64,000 nt of DNA from Arthrobacter sp. FW306-07-I (GTDB lineage: Bacteria; Actinomycetota; Actinomycetes; Actinomycetales; Micrococcaceae), in the NCBI RefSeq assembly GCF_021800405.1, contig NZ_CP084550.1:4340001-4404000 (forward strand). Direction: 5' to 3'. Below, in pieces: positions 40,877 to 47,725 of this stretch (position 1 is the stretch's first letter; each line of letters starts with the position of its first letter). The notes beneath the pieces were generated by a model that ran no database searches, had not been told where the DNA came from, and saw only the letters and a program-made list of their open reading frames with translations. The translations under genes and the position numbers were made by a program.

Positions 40877-41587
40877 TCAACCCCCCAGGTAGGCGCGGCG
40901 GATCTCGTCCATGCCCTTGAGCTGCGCCGATGTGCCGGTGAGCACGTTTCGGCCTGTTTCCAACACGGTGGCGGTATCGACGAGTGAGAACGCGAGGTTC
41001 GCGTTCTGCTCCACCACCAGCATGGCTATGCCGGATTCGAGCCGCAGCCGGCGGATGGCCTGGTACACAGTCTTGGCCGTGCCGGGCGCAAGCCCCAGCG
41101 ATGCCTCGTCCAGCAGCAGCAGCTTGGGCCTGGCCATAAAGGCCCTGCCCACGGCCAGCATCTGCTGCTCTCCGCCGGACAGTGCCGCAGCCCGGGAGCC
41201 CACCCGGTCCTGCAGTTGCGGGAACAGATCGAGGCAGTACTCAATGTCCGTTTCAATGGCCTTCCGGTCCCTGCGGAGATAGGCGCCCACCAACAGGTTT
41301 TCCCGGACGCTCAGCTGCCCCAGGGTGCCACGGCCTTCCGGAACGTGGGCAATTCCCAGGGCCGCCACCTGGTCCGACCGGAGGCCACGGATGTCACGGC
41401 CGTCGAACCTGATGGTCCCGCCGGTCCTGACCGTGCCGCTAATGGCCCGCAGGGTTGTGGTCTTGCCGGCACCGTTTGCGCCCAGGATCCCCACCGACCC
41501 GCCTTCCGGAACACTCAGCGAGACCCCGTCCAGCACCTGCACAGGCCCGTATGACGCGGCGACGTCCTTGAGCTCAAGCAGCGTCAT
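40877..41587 (-). CDS. ABC transporter ATP-binding protein (LivF type)
   Basis: The 236-residue ATPase has Walker A GANGAGKTT, the signature SGGEQQ, Walker B LLLLDEASLGLAP and the H-loop region LVVEQNANLAFS, with the VPEGRGTLGQLSVRENLLVG stretch typical of LivF. It overlaps the LivG gene by 14 bases. Confidence 0.92.
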   Translation of the reverse strand: MTLLELKDVAASYGPVQVLDGVSLSVPEGGSVGILGANGAGKTTTLRAISGTVRTGGTIRFDGRDIRGLRSDQVAALGIAHVPEGRGTLGQLSVRENLLVGAYLRRDRKAIETDIEYCLDLFPQLQDRVGSRAAALSGGEQQMLAVGRAFMARPKLLLLDEASLGLAPGTAKTVYQAIRRLRLESGIAMLVVEQNANLAFSLVDTATVLETGRNVLTGTSAQLKGMDEIRRAYLGG

Positions 41588-42356
41588 CCGCGGCGTCCTT
41601 TCCGATGTAGGCCTCGACCACGCGGGGATCGGACTGCGCCTCGGCCGCGGTGCCCGACATCAGCTTGCGTCCGTGGTCCAGCACCACAACCTGGTCGGTG
41701 AGCGCGGAGATCAGTCCCATGTGGTGCTCCACGATGATGATGGTGATGTCCTGCTCCGAGCGGAGGCGCTTGACCGTCGCGATGAGCTGTTCCACTTCGC
41801 CGTGGGAAAGTCCGGCCGCAGGCTCGTCGAGCAGGAGCAACGCCGGCCGTGAAAGAAGCGCCCGCCACAGCTCGATGCCTTTGTGCAGACCGTGCGAGAG
41901 TTCATCGGCCGGCAGCTCTGCTGCCCAGCCGAGCCCTCCCCGGCTGAGGAGTTCCAGTGCTTCGGTGCGGACTGCCCGCTCCGCCTGGACGGTGCGCGGC
42001 AGCCGCAGCGCCCAGGATATGGGACCGCCGGGCAGCCGGGTGTGGGCGCCAAGGAGCACATTCTGCAGGACTGTTGCGTTCAACTGCAGGGCTGGATGCT
42101 GGAAGGTGCGGGCCAGGCCCAGGTGGGCCAGCCGGGATGGAGTGCTGCCCGAGACCTCTGTCCCGTCGATGGAAATCGCCCCGGAGCTGGGCTTGTAGTG
42201 GCCGCTGATGCAGTTGAACAGGGACGTCTTGCCTGCACCGTTGGGGCCCACCAGGCCTAAAATGACGCCGGGCTCGACGTCGAAGCTGACGTCCTGCAGC
42301 ACTTTGACCCCGCCGAAGTGCAGGTTGACGTCCTTGAGGCTCAGGCTCGCAGCCAC
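41574..42356 (-). CDS. ABC transporter ATP-binding protein (LivG type)
   Basis: The 260-residue ATPase has Walker A GPNGAGKTS, the family block LGLARTFQHPALQLNATVLQ, signature LSHGLHKGIE (a diverged LSxGxxxxxE), and Walker B LLLLDEPAAGLSHGE. It starts at GTG 42356 after GGAAGGTACAGG. First gene of the transporter operon, about 155 bases downstream of a separate small gene. Confidence 0.92.
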   Translation of the reverse strand: MAASLSLKDVNLHFGGVKVLQDVSFDVEPGVILGLVGPNGAGKTSLFNCISGHYKPSSGAISIDGTEVSGSTPSRLAHLGLARTFQHPALQLNATVLQNVLLGAHTRLPGGPISWALRLPRTVQAERAVRTEALELLSRGGLGWAAELPADELSHGLHKGIELWRALLSRPALLLLDEPAAGLSHGEVEQLIATVKRLRSEQDITIIIVEHHMGLISALTDQVVVLDHGRKLMSGTAAEAQSDPRVVEAYIGKDAADDAA

Positions 42357-42511
42357 CCTGTACCTTCCTGTCGCATCATCGCTAGGAATGGATGCAGCCG
42401 ATCAGTACTGCACGAAACCGACGCTACGGATGGCGGACGAAATTGTCAACGATTTTGGCTTGAACTCGCCGCGTCCGATGAAGCGCGAATTTCCCGTGGA
42501 GGGGTGGTACT

Positions 42512-42799
42512 TCAGCCGCCGGCGACGGACTGGATCACCAGGACTTCCTGGCCAGGCAGCACCTCGGTGTCCAGGCCCTGCAGCCGCCGCACCTCATCGC
42601 CGTCGACATATATGTTCACGAACCTTCGCAGTGCGCCCGTCTCGTCACGCAGCCGCCGGCCCAGCACGGCATAGTCAGAGGCAACCGCATCAAGCAGGCT
42701 TGCCACCGTCACCGGCCCGTCAGCGGGCGCAACCAGTACGGACTGCCCGCCGGCCAAGGGCTGCAGGACGCTGGGAAGCAGCAGCGCAATCTCAGGCAC
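42512..42799 (-). CDS. ThiS/MoaD-like ubiquitin-fold protein
   Basis: The 95-residue protein, GTG start, has the beta-grasp pattern of ThiS/MoaD small sulfur carriers: ALLLPSVLQPLAGGQ, VASLLDAVASDYAVLGRRLR, VNIYVDGDEVRRLQGLDTEV and the di-glycine C-terminus VIQSVAGG needed for activation as a thiocarboxylate. Its first eight bases overlap the stop of the propeller gene (GTGCCTGA), so the two are coupled. No MoeB/ThiF or MoaE gene is nearby, so the sulfur acceptor is unclear. Confidence 0.85.
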   Translation of the reverse strand: MPEIALLLPSVLQPLAGGQSVLVAPADGPVTVASLLDAVASDYAVLGRRLRDETGALRRFVNIYVDGDEVRRLQGLDTEVLPGQEVLVIQSVAGG

Positions 42800-43901
42800 C
42801 GGCCACCACTGCCGCCCGGACGCACAGGACATCAGGCAGGTGGGATGCCACCTCCCTGAACGTCTCCCCTTCATCCGCACTCGCGTAGACGGTGCCGCCT
42901 CGTGTGCCGAAGTACACCCCGGCTGGTTCGGCGGCGTCCACCGACGCCGCGTCCCGGAGCACGCTGTTGTATTCGTGCTCCGGGAGGCCGGCGCTGAGGC
43001 GCTTCCAGGTGTTCCCGGCGTCGTCGGTGCGGTGGACGGCGAGCCTGCCGTCCGGAGGGATGCGTTCGCCGTCGGCCTTCAGCGGGACCACCCAGGCGGT
43101 GCCGTCGCGGCGGGGATGGGTCAGCATGACGAAGCCGAAGTCTGCGGGCAGCCCCCCGGCGATGGAGTTCCAGCTGTCCGCGTTGTCGTCCGTCCGGTAG
43201 ACGCCGTGGTGGTTCTGCGCGTAGAGGCGGCCTTCGACGGCGGCATCCGCGGCGATCTTGTGCACGCATTGGCCGAACTCCGGATTGGGGTCCGGCATGA
43301 AGTAGGCCGAGATCCCCTTGTTGCGCGCTTCCCAGGAGGTTCCGCCGTCGTCCGAGCGGTAGACGCCGCCGGTGCTCATGGCGACATGGACGGTCTCACC
43401 CGAGGAGTCAACCACGATGGAATGCGCCGCCGCCCCGCCGTAGCCGGCTCCCCATTCACTGCGGTGCGGGTGGTCCCACAGGCCCCGGTTCAACTCGAAG
43501 TGCTCCCCGCCGTCCGTGGACTTCCAGAGGGAGATGGGTTCGGCCCCCGCCCAGACCACTCCCGGCCGGGACCCGGCGTCCGGGTAGATCTGCCATACGC
43601 GCTCCACCGCCGCGCCGGTATCTTCGGGAAATTTGATGGCGCCCTGCTCCGGCTCGGTCCAGGTTGTACCGAGGTCATCGGAGTGGGCAACCGTGGGGCC
43701 CCAGTGCGGGCTGCGGACGCCGACCAGAATCCGGGTGCGGCCTTCCCTGGTATCGATTCCGATGCTGGGAATCTCGGACATCAGGAAATGCGGGCCTGTG
43801 AGGGACCACTCCTGCCTGTCCCGGCTGGTGGCAAGCCACAGCCCTTTTTTGGTACCGATTGCCAGGACAAATGATTCTGCCGCCGTTGCCATGCGGACCA
43901 T
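42792..43901 (-). CDS. BNR/beta-propeller protein (sialidase-fold, WD40/YVTN-type repeats)
   Basis: The product of about 369 residues has repeated Asp-box motifs: SDDLGTTW, STDGGEHF, SDDGGTSW, TDDNADSW, TDDAGNTW and SADEGETF, one per propeller blade. The opening FVLAIGTKKGLWLATSRDRQ is common to a family of cytosolic actinobacterial proteins often labelled glycosyl hydrolase or exo-alpha-sialidase. There is no signal peptide and the full sialidase active-site set (Arg triad) is not apparent, so enzymatic activity is doubtful. Coupled to the ThiS/MoaD-like gene. Start 43901 or 43892. Confidence 0.8.
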   Translation of the reverse strand: MVRMATAAESFVLAIGTKKGLWLATSRDRQEWSLTGPHFLMSEIPSIGIDTREGRTRILVGVRSPHWGPTVAHSDDLGTTWTEPEQGAIKFPEDTGAAVERVWQIYPDAGSRPGVVWAGAEPISLWKSTDGGEHFELNRGLWDHPHRSEWGAGYGGAAAHSIVVDSSGETVHVAMSTGGVYRSDDGGTSWEARNKGISAYFMPDPNPEFGQCVHKIAADAAVEGRLYAQNHHGVYRTDDNADSWNSIAGGLPADFGFVMLTHPRRDGTAWVVPLKADGERIPPDGRLAVHRTDDAGNTWKRLSAGLPEHEYNSVLRDAASVDAAEPAGVYFGTRGGTVYASADEGETFREVASHLPDVLCVRAAVVAGA

Positions 43902-43968
43902 GCAACCACCGGATCGGTTGGCGCGCAACGGTACTCAGCCCCTCGCCTCCCCCTCCCGGGCGGGAGGG

Positions 43969-44169
43969 TCAGTCCACGAACTCAGACTGGGTCTCGATGA
44001 AGTCCCAGTCGGCGGCGGTCAGCACGGCGGCTGGATTGCCCGGATGGGGACCTCCCGCCTCGGCGATTCCCTGAAGCACGGGAAGCGGCAGCTCCTCCGC
44101 ACGGAGGTTTTGCCGCAGCCACTCCTTGCTGGCGAGGTCCAGGTCCAGCCACCACATGAAGATTTCCAC
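43969..44169 (-). CDS. Small hypothetical protein
   Basis: The 66-residue product begins with GTG after GGGAGGGGGAATC, a strong ribosome site. It is rich in Trp, Leu and acidic residues (MWWLDLDLASKEWLRQNLRA then WDFIETQSEFVD). No cysteine, membrane or signal segment. An inverted repeat CCTAAC/GTTAGG at 44181-44201 lies just upstream, likely in its promoter. I do not recognise a family. Confidence 0.6.
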   Translation of the reverse strand: MEIFMWWLDLDLASKEWLRQNLRAEELPLPVLQGIAEAGGPHPGNPAAVLTAADWDFIETQSEFVD

Positions 44170-44303
44170 GATTCCCCCTCCCTAACACTTAAAACGTTAG
44201 GCACGGCCAGAGGGACCGACAAGATGCCGGCACTTAAGCAGGTGGAACGTGGCAGCGTTTTGGGTACCGGCAAGTAACTTGACCTGCCAGGGGCCGGAAA
44301 AGA

Positions 44304-44320
44304 CGAGTACCCCCTACTCG
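44304..44320. promoter_or_regulatory. Inverted repeat upstream of the surface-protein gene
   Basis: CGAGTA and TACTCG surround five C residues. It is 126 bases before the surface protein start and could be a regulator site. No promoter elements were assigned with certainty. Confidence 0.3.
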
Positions 44321-44445
44321 CGACTGACTCCTGCGGCCTCCCTAGCCTGAAATCTCAAAGCAAGCTGACCGTGCCGCTGGGGCATACGGCGCAACCGCTG
44401 GCCTGTCCCCGCCATGGTCCGTTTCACAAACAGATGGGGAAAAAG

Positions 44446-45219
44446 ATGAAACGCACCTTAGCCACACTGGGGGTGGTGGGGCTCGGCCTCATCAGCCTCA
44501 CAGCACCTGCCTTGGCCGCCGGAGACAAAATCATCGTCTGCCACAGTGACGGCACCACCTGGGCGCCGTTGGAGTTCAGCATCAATGCGCTGGGCGGTCA
44601 CGACCAGCATCCGCTGGACATCATCCCGCCGACGTCGAAATCGGAGGGCAAGAACTGGACCGCCGCCGGAAAGGAACTTTACGCCGCCCAGTGCGCGCCG
44701 CTGCCGCCCGGCGAGGTGCCCGCTCCTGTGGTGACGCCGCCTGCCGAGCAGCCGCCCGTCGTCGTCGTTACTCCCGTGACGCCGCCGCCCACGGAGGAAC
44801 CCACCGTGACGCCGCCGCCCAAAGAGGAACCCACGGTGACGCCGCCGCCCACCGAGGTGCCGATCACCGTTGACCAACCTGTGGTGCAGCCACCCGCTGT
44901 CGTCGTCCCGCCCGCAGTGGAACAGCCCGCTGCGGAAACCCCTGCGGTGCAATCGCCTGAGGTGAAGTCGCCGGTCGTGGCGGCCCAGGTCCCGGCACAG
45001 CCCGCGCCTGCCAAGCAGGCTGCCGCGGCAGCGAAGGCAGCACCTAAGGCCGCGCCCGCACCAGTCAGCGTGGGAACCAACCAGGGCTACAACGCCCAGA
45101 CCGCAGTGGGAGCTTCCGACGGCGGCCAGGGCTGGCTGGCAGGGGTGGGAGCACTTGCTGCGGCAGGCGCAGCCGTGGCAGCCCGCCGCCGGTCGCGTCC
45201 GTTGAACAACGCCGGCTAA
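44446..45219 (+). CDS. Secreted proline-rich protein, possible sortase substrate
   Basis: The 257-residue protein has a Sec signal peptide MKRTLATLGVVGLGLISLTA cleaved after ALAA. A mature domain of about 80 residues follows, with VCHSDGTTWAPLEFS and AAQCAP (possible disulfide). Then a Pro/Thr/Val-rich linker with repeats such as TPPPTEEPTV and a long Ala/Pro region. The C-terminus has GYNAQTAVG, then a hydrophobic segment and RRRSRP: a sorting-signal layout without LPXTG. The adjacent sortase gene fits this. Confidence 0.8.
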   Translation: MKRTLATLGVVGLGLISLTAPALAAGDKIIVCHSDGTTWAPLEFSINALGGHDQHPLDIIPPTSKSEGKNWTAAGKELYAAQCAPLPPGEVPAPVVTPPAEQPPVVVVTPVTPPPTEEPTVTPPPKEEPTVTPPPTEVPITVDQPVVQPPAVVVPPAVEQPAAETPAVQSPEVKSPVVAAQVPAQPAPAKQAAAAAKAAPKAAPAPVSVGTNQGYNAQTAVGASDGGQGWLAGVGALAAAGAAVAARRRSRPLNNAG

Positions 45220-45252
45220 CCGCAATCCGCCACGAACCCGTGGCCCCCTGAC

Positions 45253-45293
45253 AAGGAAGGCGTCCTGCCAGTGCCCGGCAGGGCGCCTTCCTT
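45253..45293 (+). terminator. Stem-loop terminator
   Basis: A 17-bp stem (one G-T pair) is built by AAGGAAGGCG/CGCCTTCCTT and CCTGCC/GGCAGG around a seven-base loop. No clean T-run follows. Confidence 0.65.
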
Positions 45294-45330
45294 CCAATCC
45301 AGCCAATGCCACTAACCAACGAGGAGTGCC

Positions 45331-46113
45331 ATGCCACAGGACCGGAGCCGGCACGCAGCGCCCAGGCGGCACACTTGGCAGCGTGCCTGGGGAACATCGA
45401 ACCGTGGGGACCTGGCCATCCTGTTCTGCGGCATCCTCGCGTTCCTGTCATTCACCCTTGGTGCTCCGCTTTTCCACCCGGCGCCGCCGCTGTCCGTTGG
45501 GAATGGTCCTGCGGCTGCCGTGGTCATCGCTGGTGGCGGGGCACCGGGTGGCCCGGCTCCCATCGCCGGGACGGGCATTCCTGCTGCAATTGCCGCACAG
45601 GATCCAGCCTCAGCCTCCCAGACCGCCCGCACGATGCCCACGGAAGTTGCGGCAGCACCTGTCCTTCCCGCAGCTGCCCAGCCCCTCCGCATCAGGTATC
45701 CATCCGCAGAGTTCGACGTAGCCGTCCACCCCCTGGACCTGGACGGTGAAGCGCAGTCCAGCCGGACCATCGAACCCCCCGCCACCAAGGACGGATACTG
45801 GCTGACGCCGTTCGGCATCCCGGGCAGTGGTTCCAGCAACACCACCTACGTGATCGGCCACAGCTGGGAAGGCGCAGACGCCCCCTTCAACCACCTCAGC
45901 TCAGCCGCAGCCGTCGGGGAACGCTTCGATGTCGAAACCACAGCCGGGACCATCAGCTACCAGGTGGAAAGCATCAAGACTTACCTGAAGTCCGGCCTCA
46001 AGGACAGCCCCGTGTGGGACATGGTGCCCAACCGGCTGGTCCTCATCAGCTGCTACACCGAGGACCCTTGGGGCAAGAATGTTGTGGTCACGGCGTACCC
46101 TGCCGCTTCCTAG
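45331..46113 (+). CDS. Class F-like sortase
   Basis: The 260-residue protein has a membrane anchor (residues about 27-47), an Ala/Pro linker and a C-terminal sortase domain from about 118. His177 (YVIGHSWE) and Cys241 (LVLISCYTED) are the catalytic pair. The usual arginine some residues after the cysteine is not seen: the segment reads PWGKNVVVTAY with Lys249 in the area. It probably anchors the proline-rich protein encoded just upstream, though the substrate signal is not canonical. Confidence 0.82.
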   Translation: MPQDRSRHAAPRRHTWQRAWGTSNRGDLAILFCGILAFLSFTLGAPLFHPAPPLSVGNGPAAAVVIAGGGAPGGPAPIAGTGIPAAIAAQDPASASQTARTMPTEVAAAPVLPAAAQPLRIRYPSAEFDVAVHPLDLDGEAQSSRTIEPPATKDGYWLTPFGIPGSGSSNTTYVIGHSWEGADAPFNHLSSAAAVGERFDVETTAGTISYQVESIKTYLKSGLKDSPVWDMVPNRLVLISCYTEDPWGKNVVVTAYPAAS

Positions 46114-46211
46114 CCGCTCCGCGCCCGGCACCGGAGGTTTCCGCGACCTCCAGGCCCTTCCGGGCCGAACGTACCTGTTCACACCCCTTCGCCGGACGGA
46201 CAATGGGCCCC

Positions 46212-46724
46212 ATGACAGGGGAATACTTCAACGGCACCCCGCTGCTGGTGGGAATCATGCCCAAACAGCACCCGGAAGTCCTGCAAACCGCGGCGACCCT
46301 GGCTGCCCGGCTGGGCACACCCTTGGTCTGCGCCTACGTGGATGAAGCAAGCTACCTGGTGGAATGGGATCCTGCTCGCTCCGCACACCGGCTTTCGCGC
46401 GACCCGCACGCCAATGACGACATGCTGGCCCTGGCAACAGAACTGAAAGAACATGTCCAGGCCGTCGTGGACAAGCTGGCATCAGAGGGTGCCTCCCTGG
46501 ACTGGTCCTTCCGCACCCTCACCGGGGATCCGGCCCGCGCCTTGGGCCAGGTGGCAGCCGAACTCGACGCCCCCATCATCATCGTGGGCACCTCCGAACG
46601 CGGATTTTCGCACCGGCTCTCAGAGGCCCTCAACGGGTCCGTCGGCGCGTGGCTCAGCCACCACCAAAGCCGGCCGGTGCTGGTGGTCCCCTACCGGAAG
46701 CCGGCCCACGAAGACCGTCCCTAG
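46212..46724 (+). CDS. Universal stress protein family
   Basis: The 170-residue protein has the UspA fold: a strand PLLVGIMPKQHPEVLQTAAT, then LVCAYVDEASY, and the C-terminal nucleotide-binding stretch IIIVGTSERGFSHRLSEALNGS-like GTSERGFSHRLSEALNGSVG with LVVPYRKP. The loop G-x2-x9-G(S/T) suggests ATP binding. ATG 46203 is an equally possible start. It stands alone; role not defined. Confidence 0.82.
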   Translation: MTGEYFNGTPLLVGIMPKQHPEVLQTAATLAARLGTPLVCAYVDEASYLVEWDPARSAHRLSRDPHANDDMLALATELKEHVQAVVDKLASEGASLDWSFRTLTGDPARALGQVAAELDAPIIIVGTSERGFSHRLSEALNGSVGAWLSHHQSRPVLVVPYRKPAHEDRP

Positions 46725-46797
46725 GCGCTCATCGGCACGGAAATCCGCGCCGATGTAGGGGAGCTTAAAGTAAAGCGAAAGTAGTTATTCGGGATGC

Positions 46798-46924
46798 TGG
46801 CGCAGCGCCACTACCAGCCAGTAAGCTGATTCAAGCAAAGCCGCTCCACCTCGGTGGAAGCCGGAATTGCCCAAAAGCTGCTCCGGAGTGCGTATCCCCC
46901 AATAACGCACTCCGGAGCTTTTTT
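46798..46924 (+). ncRNA. Candidate structured small RNA
   Basis: Three consecutive stems lie in this gene-free stretch: TGGCGCAGCGCCA (46798-46810), GCTCCACC/GGTGGAAGC (about 46842-46860) and the strong terminator at 46880. No gene ends directly before it other than the stress protein 73 bases upstream. It may be a free small RNA or the 3' end of the stress-protein message. No known family could be assigned by eye. Confidence 0.35.
46880..46924 (+). terminator. Rho-independent terminator
   Basis: GCTCCGGAGTGCGT pairs perfectly with ACGCACTCCGGAGC (14 bp) around an 11-base loop, followed by seven T residues. The best terminator in the window. Confidence 0.92.
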
Positions 46925-46988
46925 GTGCCCCCGCAGCGCAGCCCGCAGCCCCCCGTAGGCGCCCAGGAGGCGCCGAGGAGGTAAGAGA

Positions 46989-47030
46989 TACCCCCTGGGG
47001 GTACTTGCGGTTATACCCTACCGGGGTATA
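46989..47030 (+). promoter_or_regulatory. Two CsoR operator boxes and copper-operon promoter
   Basis: TACCCCCTGGGGGTA at 46989-47003 is a perfect palindrome of the CsoR type, and ATACCCTACCGGGGTAT at 47013-47029 is a second near-palindrome. TTGCGG (47005-47010) and TATACG (47027-47032) are possible -35 and -10 elements, 16 bases apart, so the second box lies within the promoter. Copper release of CsoR would open it. Confidence 0.75.
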
Positions 47031-47040
47031 CGGTGATCTC

Positions 47041-47406
47041 ATGAACGCTATCGAAGAAGCCGTCGCCGCCGCGGCAGCTGATCAGGCTCCCGAAGAGGCG
47101 GATGTTGCCCCGCAGCACGGGTACACGGGCAACAAAGACGCGTACCTCCGCCGCCTCAAGCGCATCGAGGGCCAGGTCCGGGGAATTGCCCGAATGGTGG
47201 ATGAAGACAAGTACTGCATCGACATCCTCACCCAGGTTGCCGCCGTCACCAAGGCCCTGCACGCAGTAAGCCTTGGTCTGGTCGAAGAGCACATCGGCCA
47301 CTGCGTGGTGGGTGCAGCCTCCGAGCCGGACCCGGACGCCCGCGCTGAAGCCATCGACGCCAAGGTCAAGGAAGCCGCCGACGCCATCGGCCGGCTGCTT
47401 CGCTGA
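47041..47406 (+). CDS. csoR: Copper-sensing transcriptional repressor CsoR
   Basis: The 121-residue protein has a variable N-terminal 30 residues and the CsoR/RcnR helical domain with YLRRLKRIEGQVRGIARMV. The Cu(I) ligands Cys59, His84 and Cys88 keep the C-x24-H-x3-C spacing of CsoR. It represses the copper operon until Cu(I) binds. ATG 47041 lies just after the boxes and has no good ribosome site; ATG here fits the short leader. First gene of csoR-copZ-copA. Confidence 0.92.
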   Translation: MNAIEEAVAAAAADQAPEEADVAPQHGYTGNKDAYLRRLKRIEGQVRGIARMVDEDKYCIDILTQVAAVTKALHAVSLGLVEEHIGHCVVGAASEPDPDARAEAIDAKVKEAADAIGRLLR

Positions 47407-47458
47407 CACCATCCCACAATCCCCCGGCCACCGCCGGAACCTACAGAAGGAGCAAGCC

Positions 47459-47698
47459 ATGAGCACCACCTCCCCCACCACCACAACCATCAGCGTCTCC
47501 GGCATGACCTGCGGGCACTGCGTATCGGCTGTCAGCGAAGAACTCGAAGCCATCGAAGGCGTCGAAGAAGTAAAGGTCGACTTGAACGCCGGCGGTATCT
47601 CCACCGTGACTATCAGCGCAAACAAGGAACTCTCACCCACTGACATCGGGGAAGCCGTGGCCGAGGCCGGCTACCTGGTGGTCGCCAACGAAGCCTAA
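47459..47698 (+). CDS. copZ: Copper chaperone (heavy-metal-associated domain)
   Basis: The 79-residue protein is a single HMA domain, with the Cu(I) motif GMTCGHC (M-x-C-x-x-C) and the EAGYLV C-terminal end. It carries copper to the P-type ATPase. AGAAGGAG precedes the ATG. It is 52 bases after csoR and 27 bases before copA. Confidence 0.92.
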   Translation: MSTTSPTTTTISVSGMTCGHCVSAVSEELEAIEGVEEVKVDLNAGGISTVTISANKELSPTDIGEAVAEAGYLVVANEA

Positions 47699-47725
47699 GA
47701 ACCATTCCCACACCGGAAAGCTGAT

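Noticed and set aside
42792..43901. Calling the propeller protein a sialidase
   Set aside because: Asp-box repeats are present, but no signal peptide and no convincing active-site arginine triad were seen.
46880..46924. 6C RNA motif
   Set aside because: Only one of the three stems has a C-rich loop, with five C residues; 6C RNA has two such hairpins.
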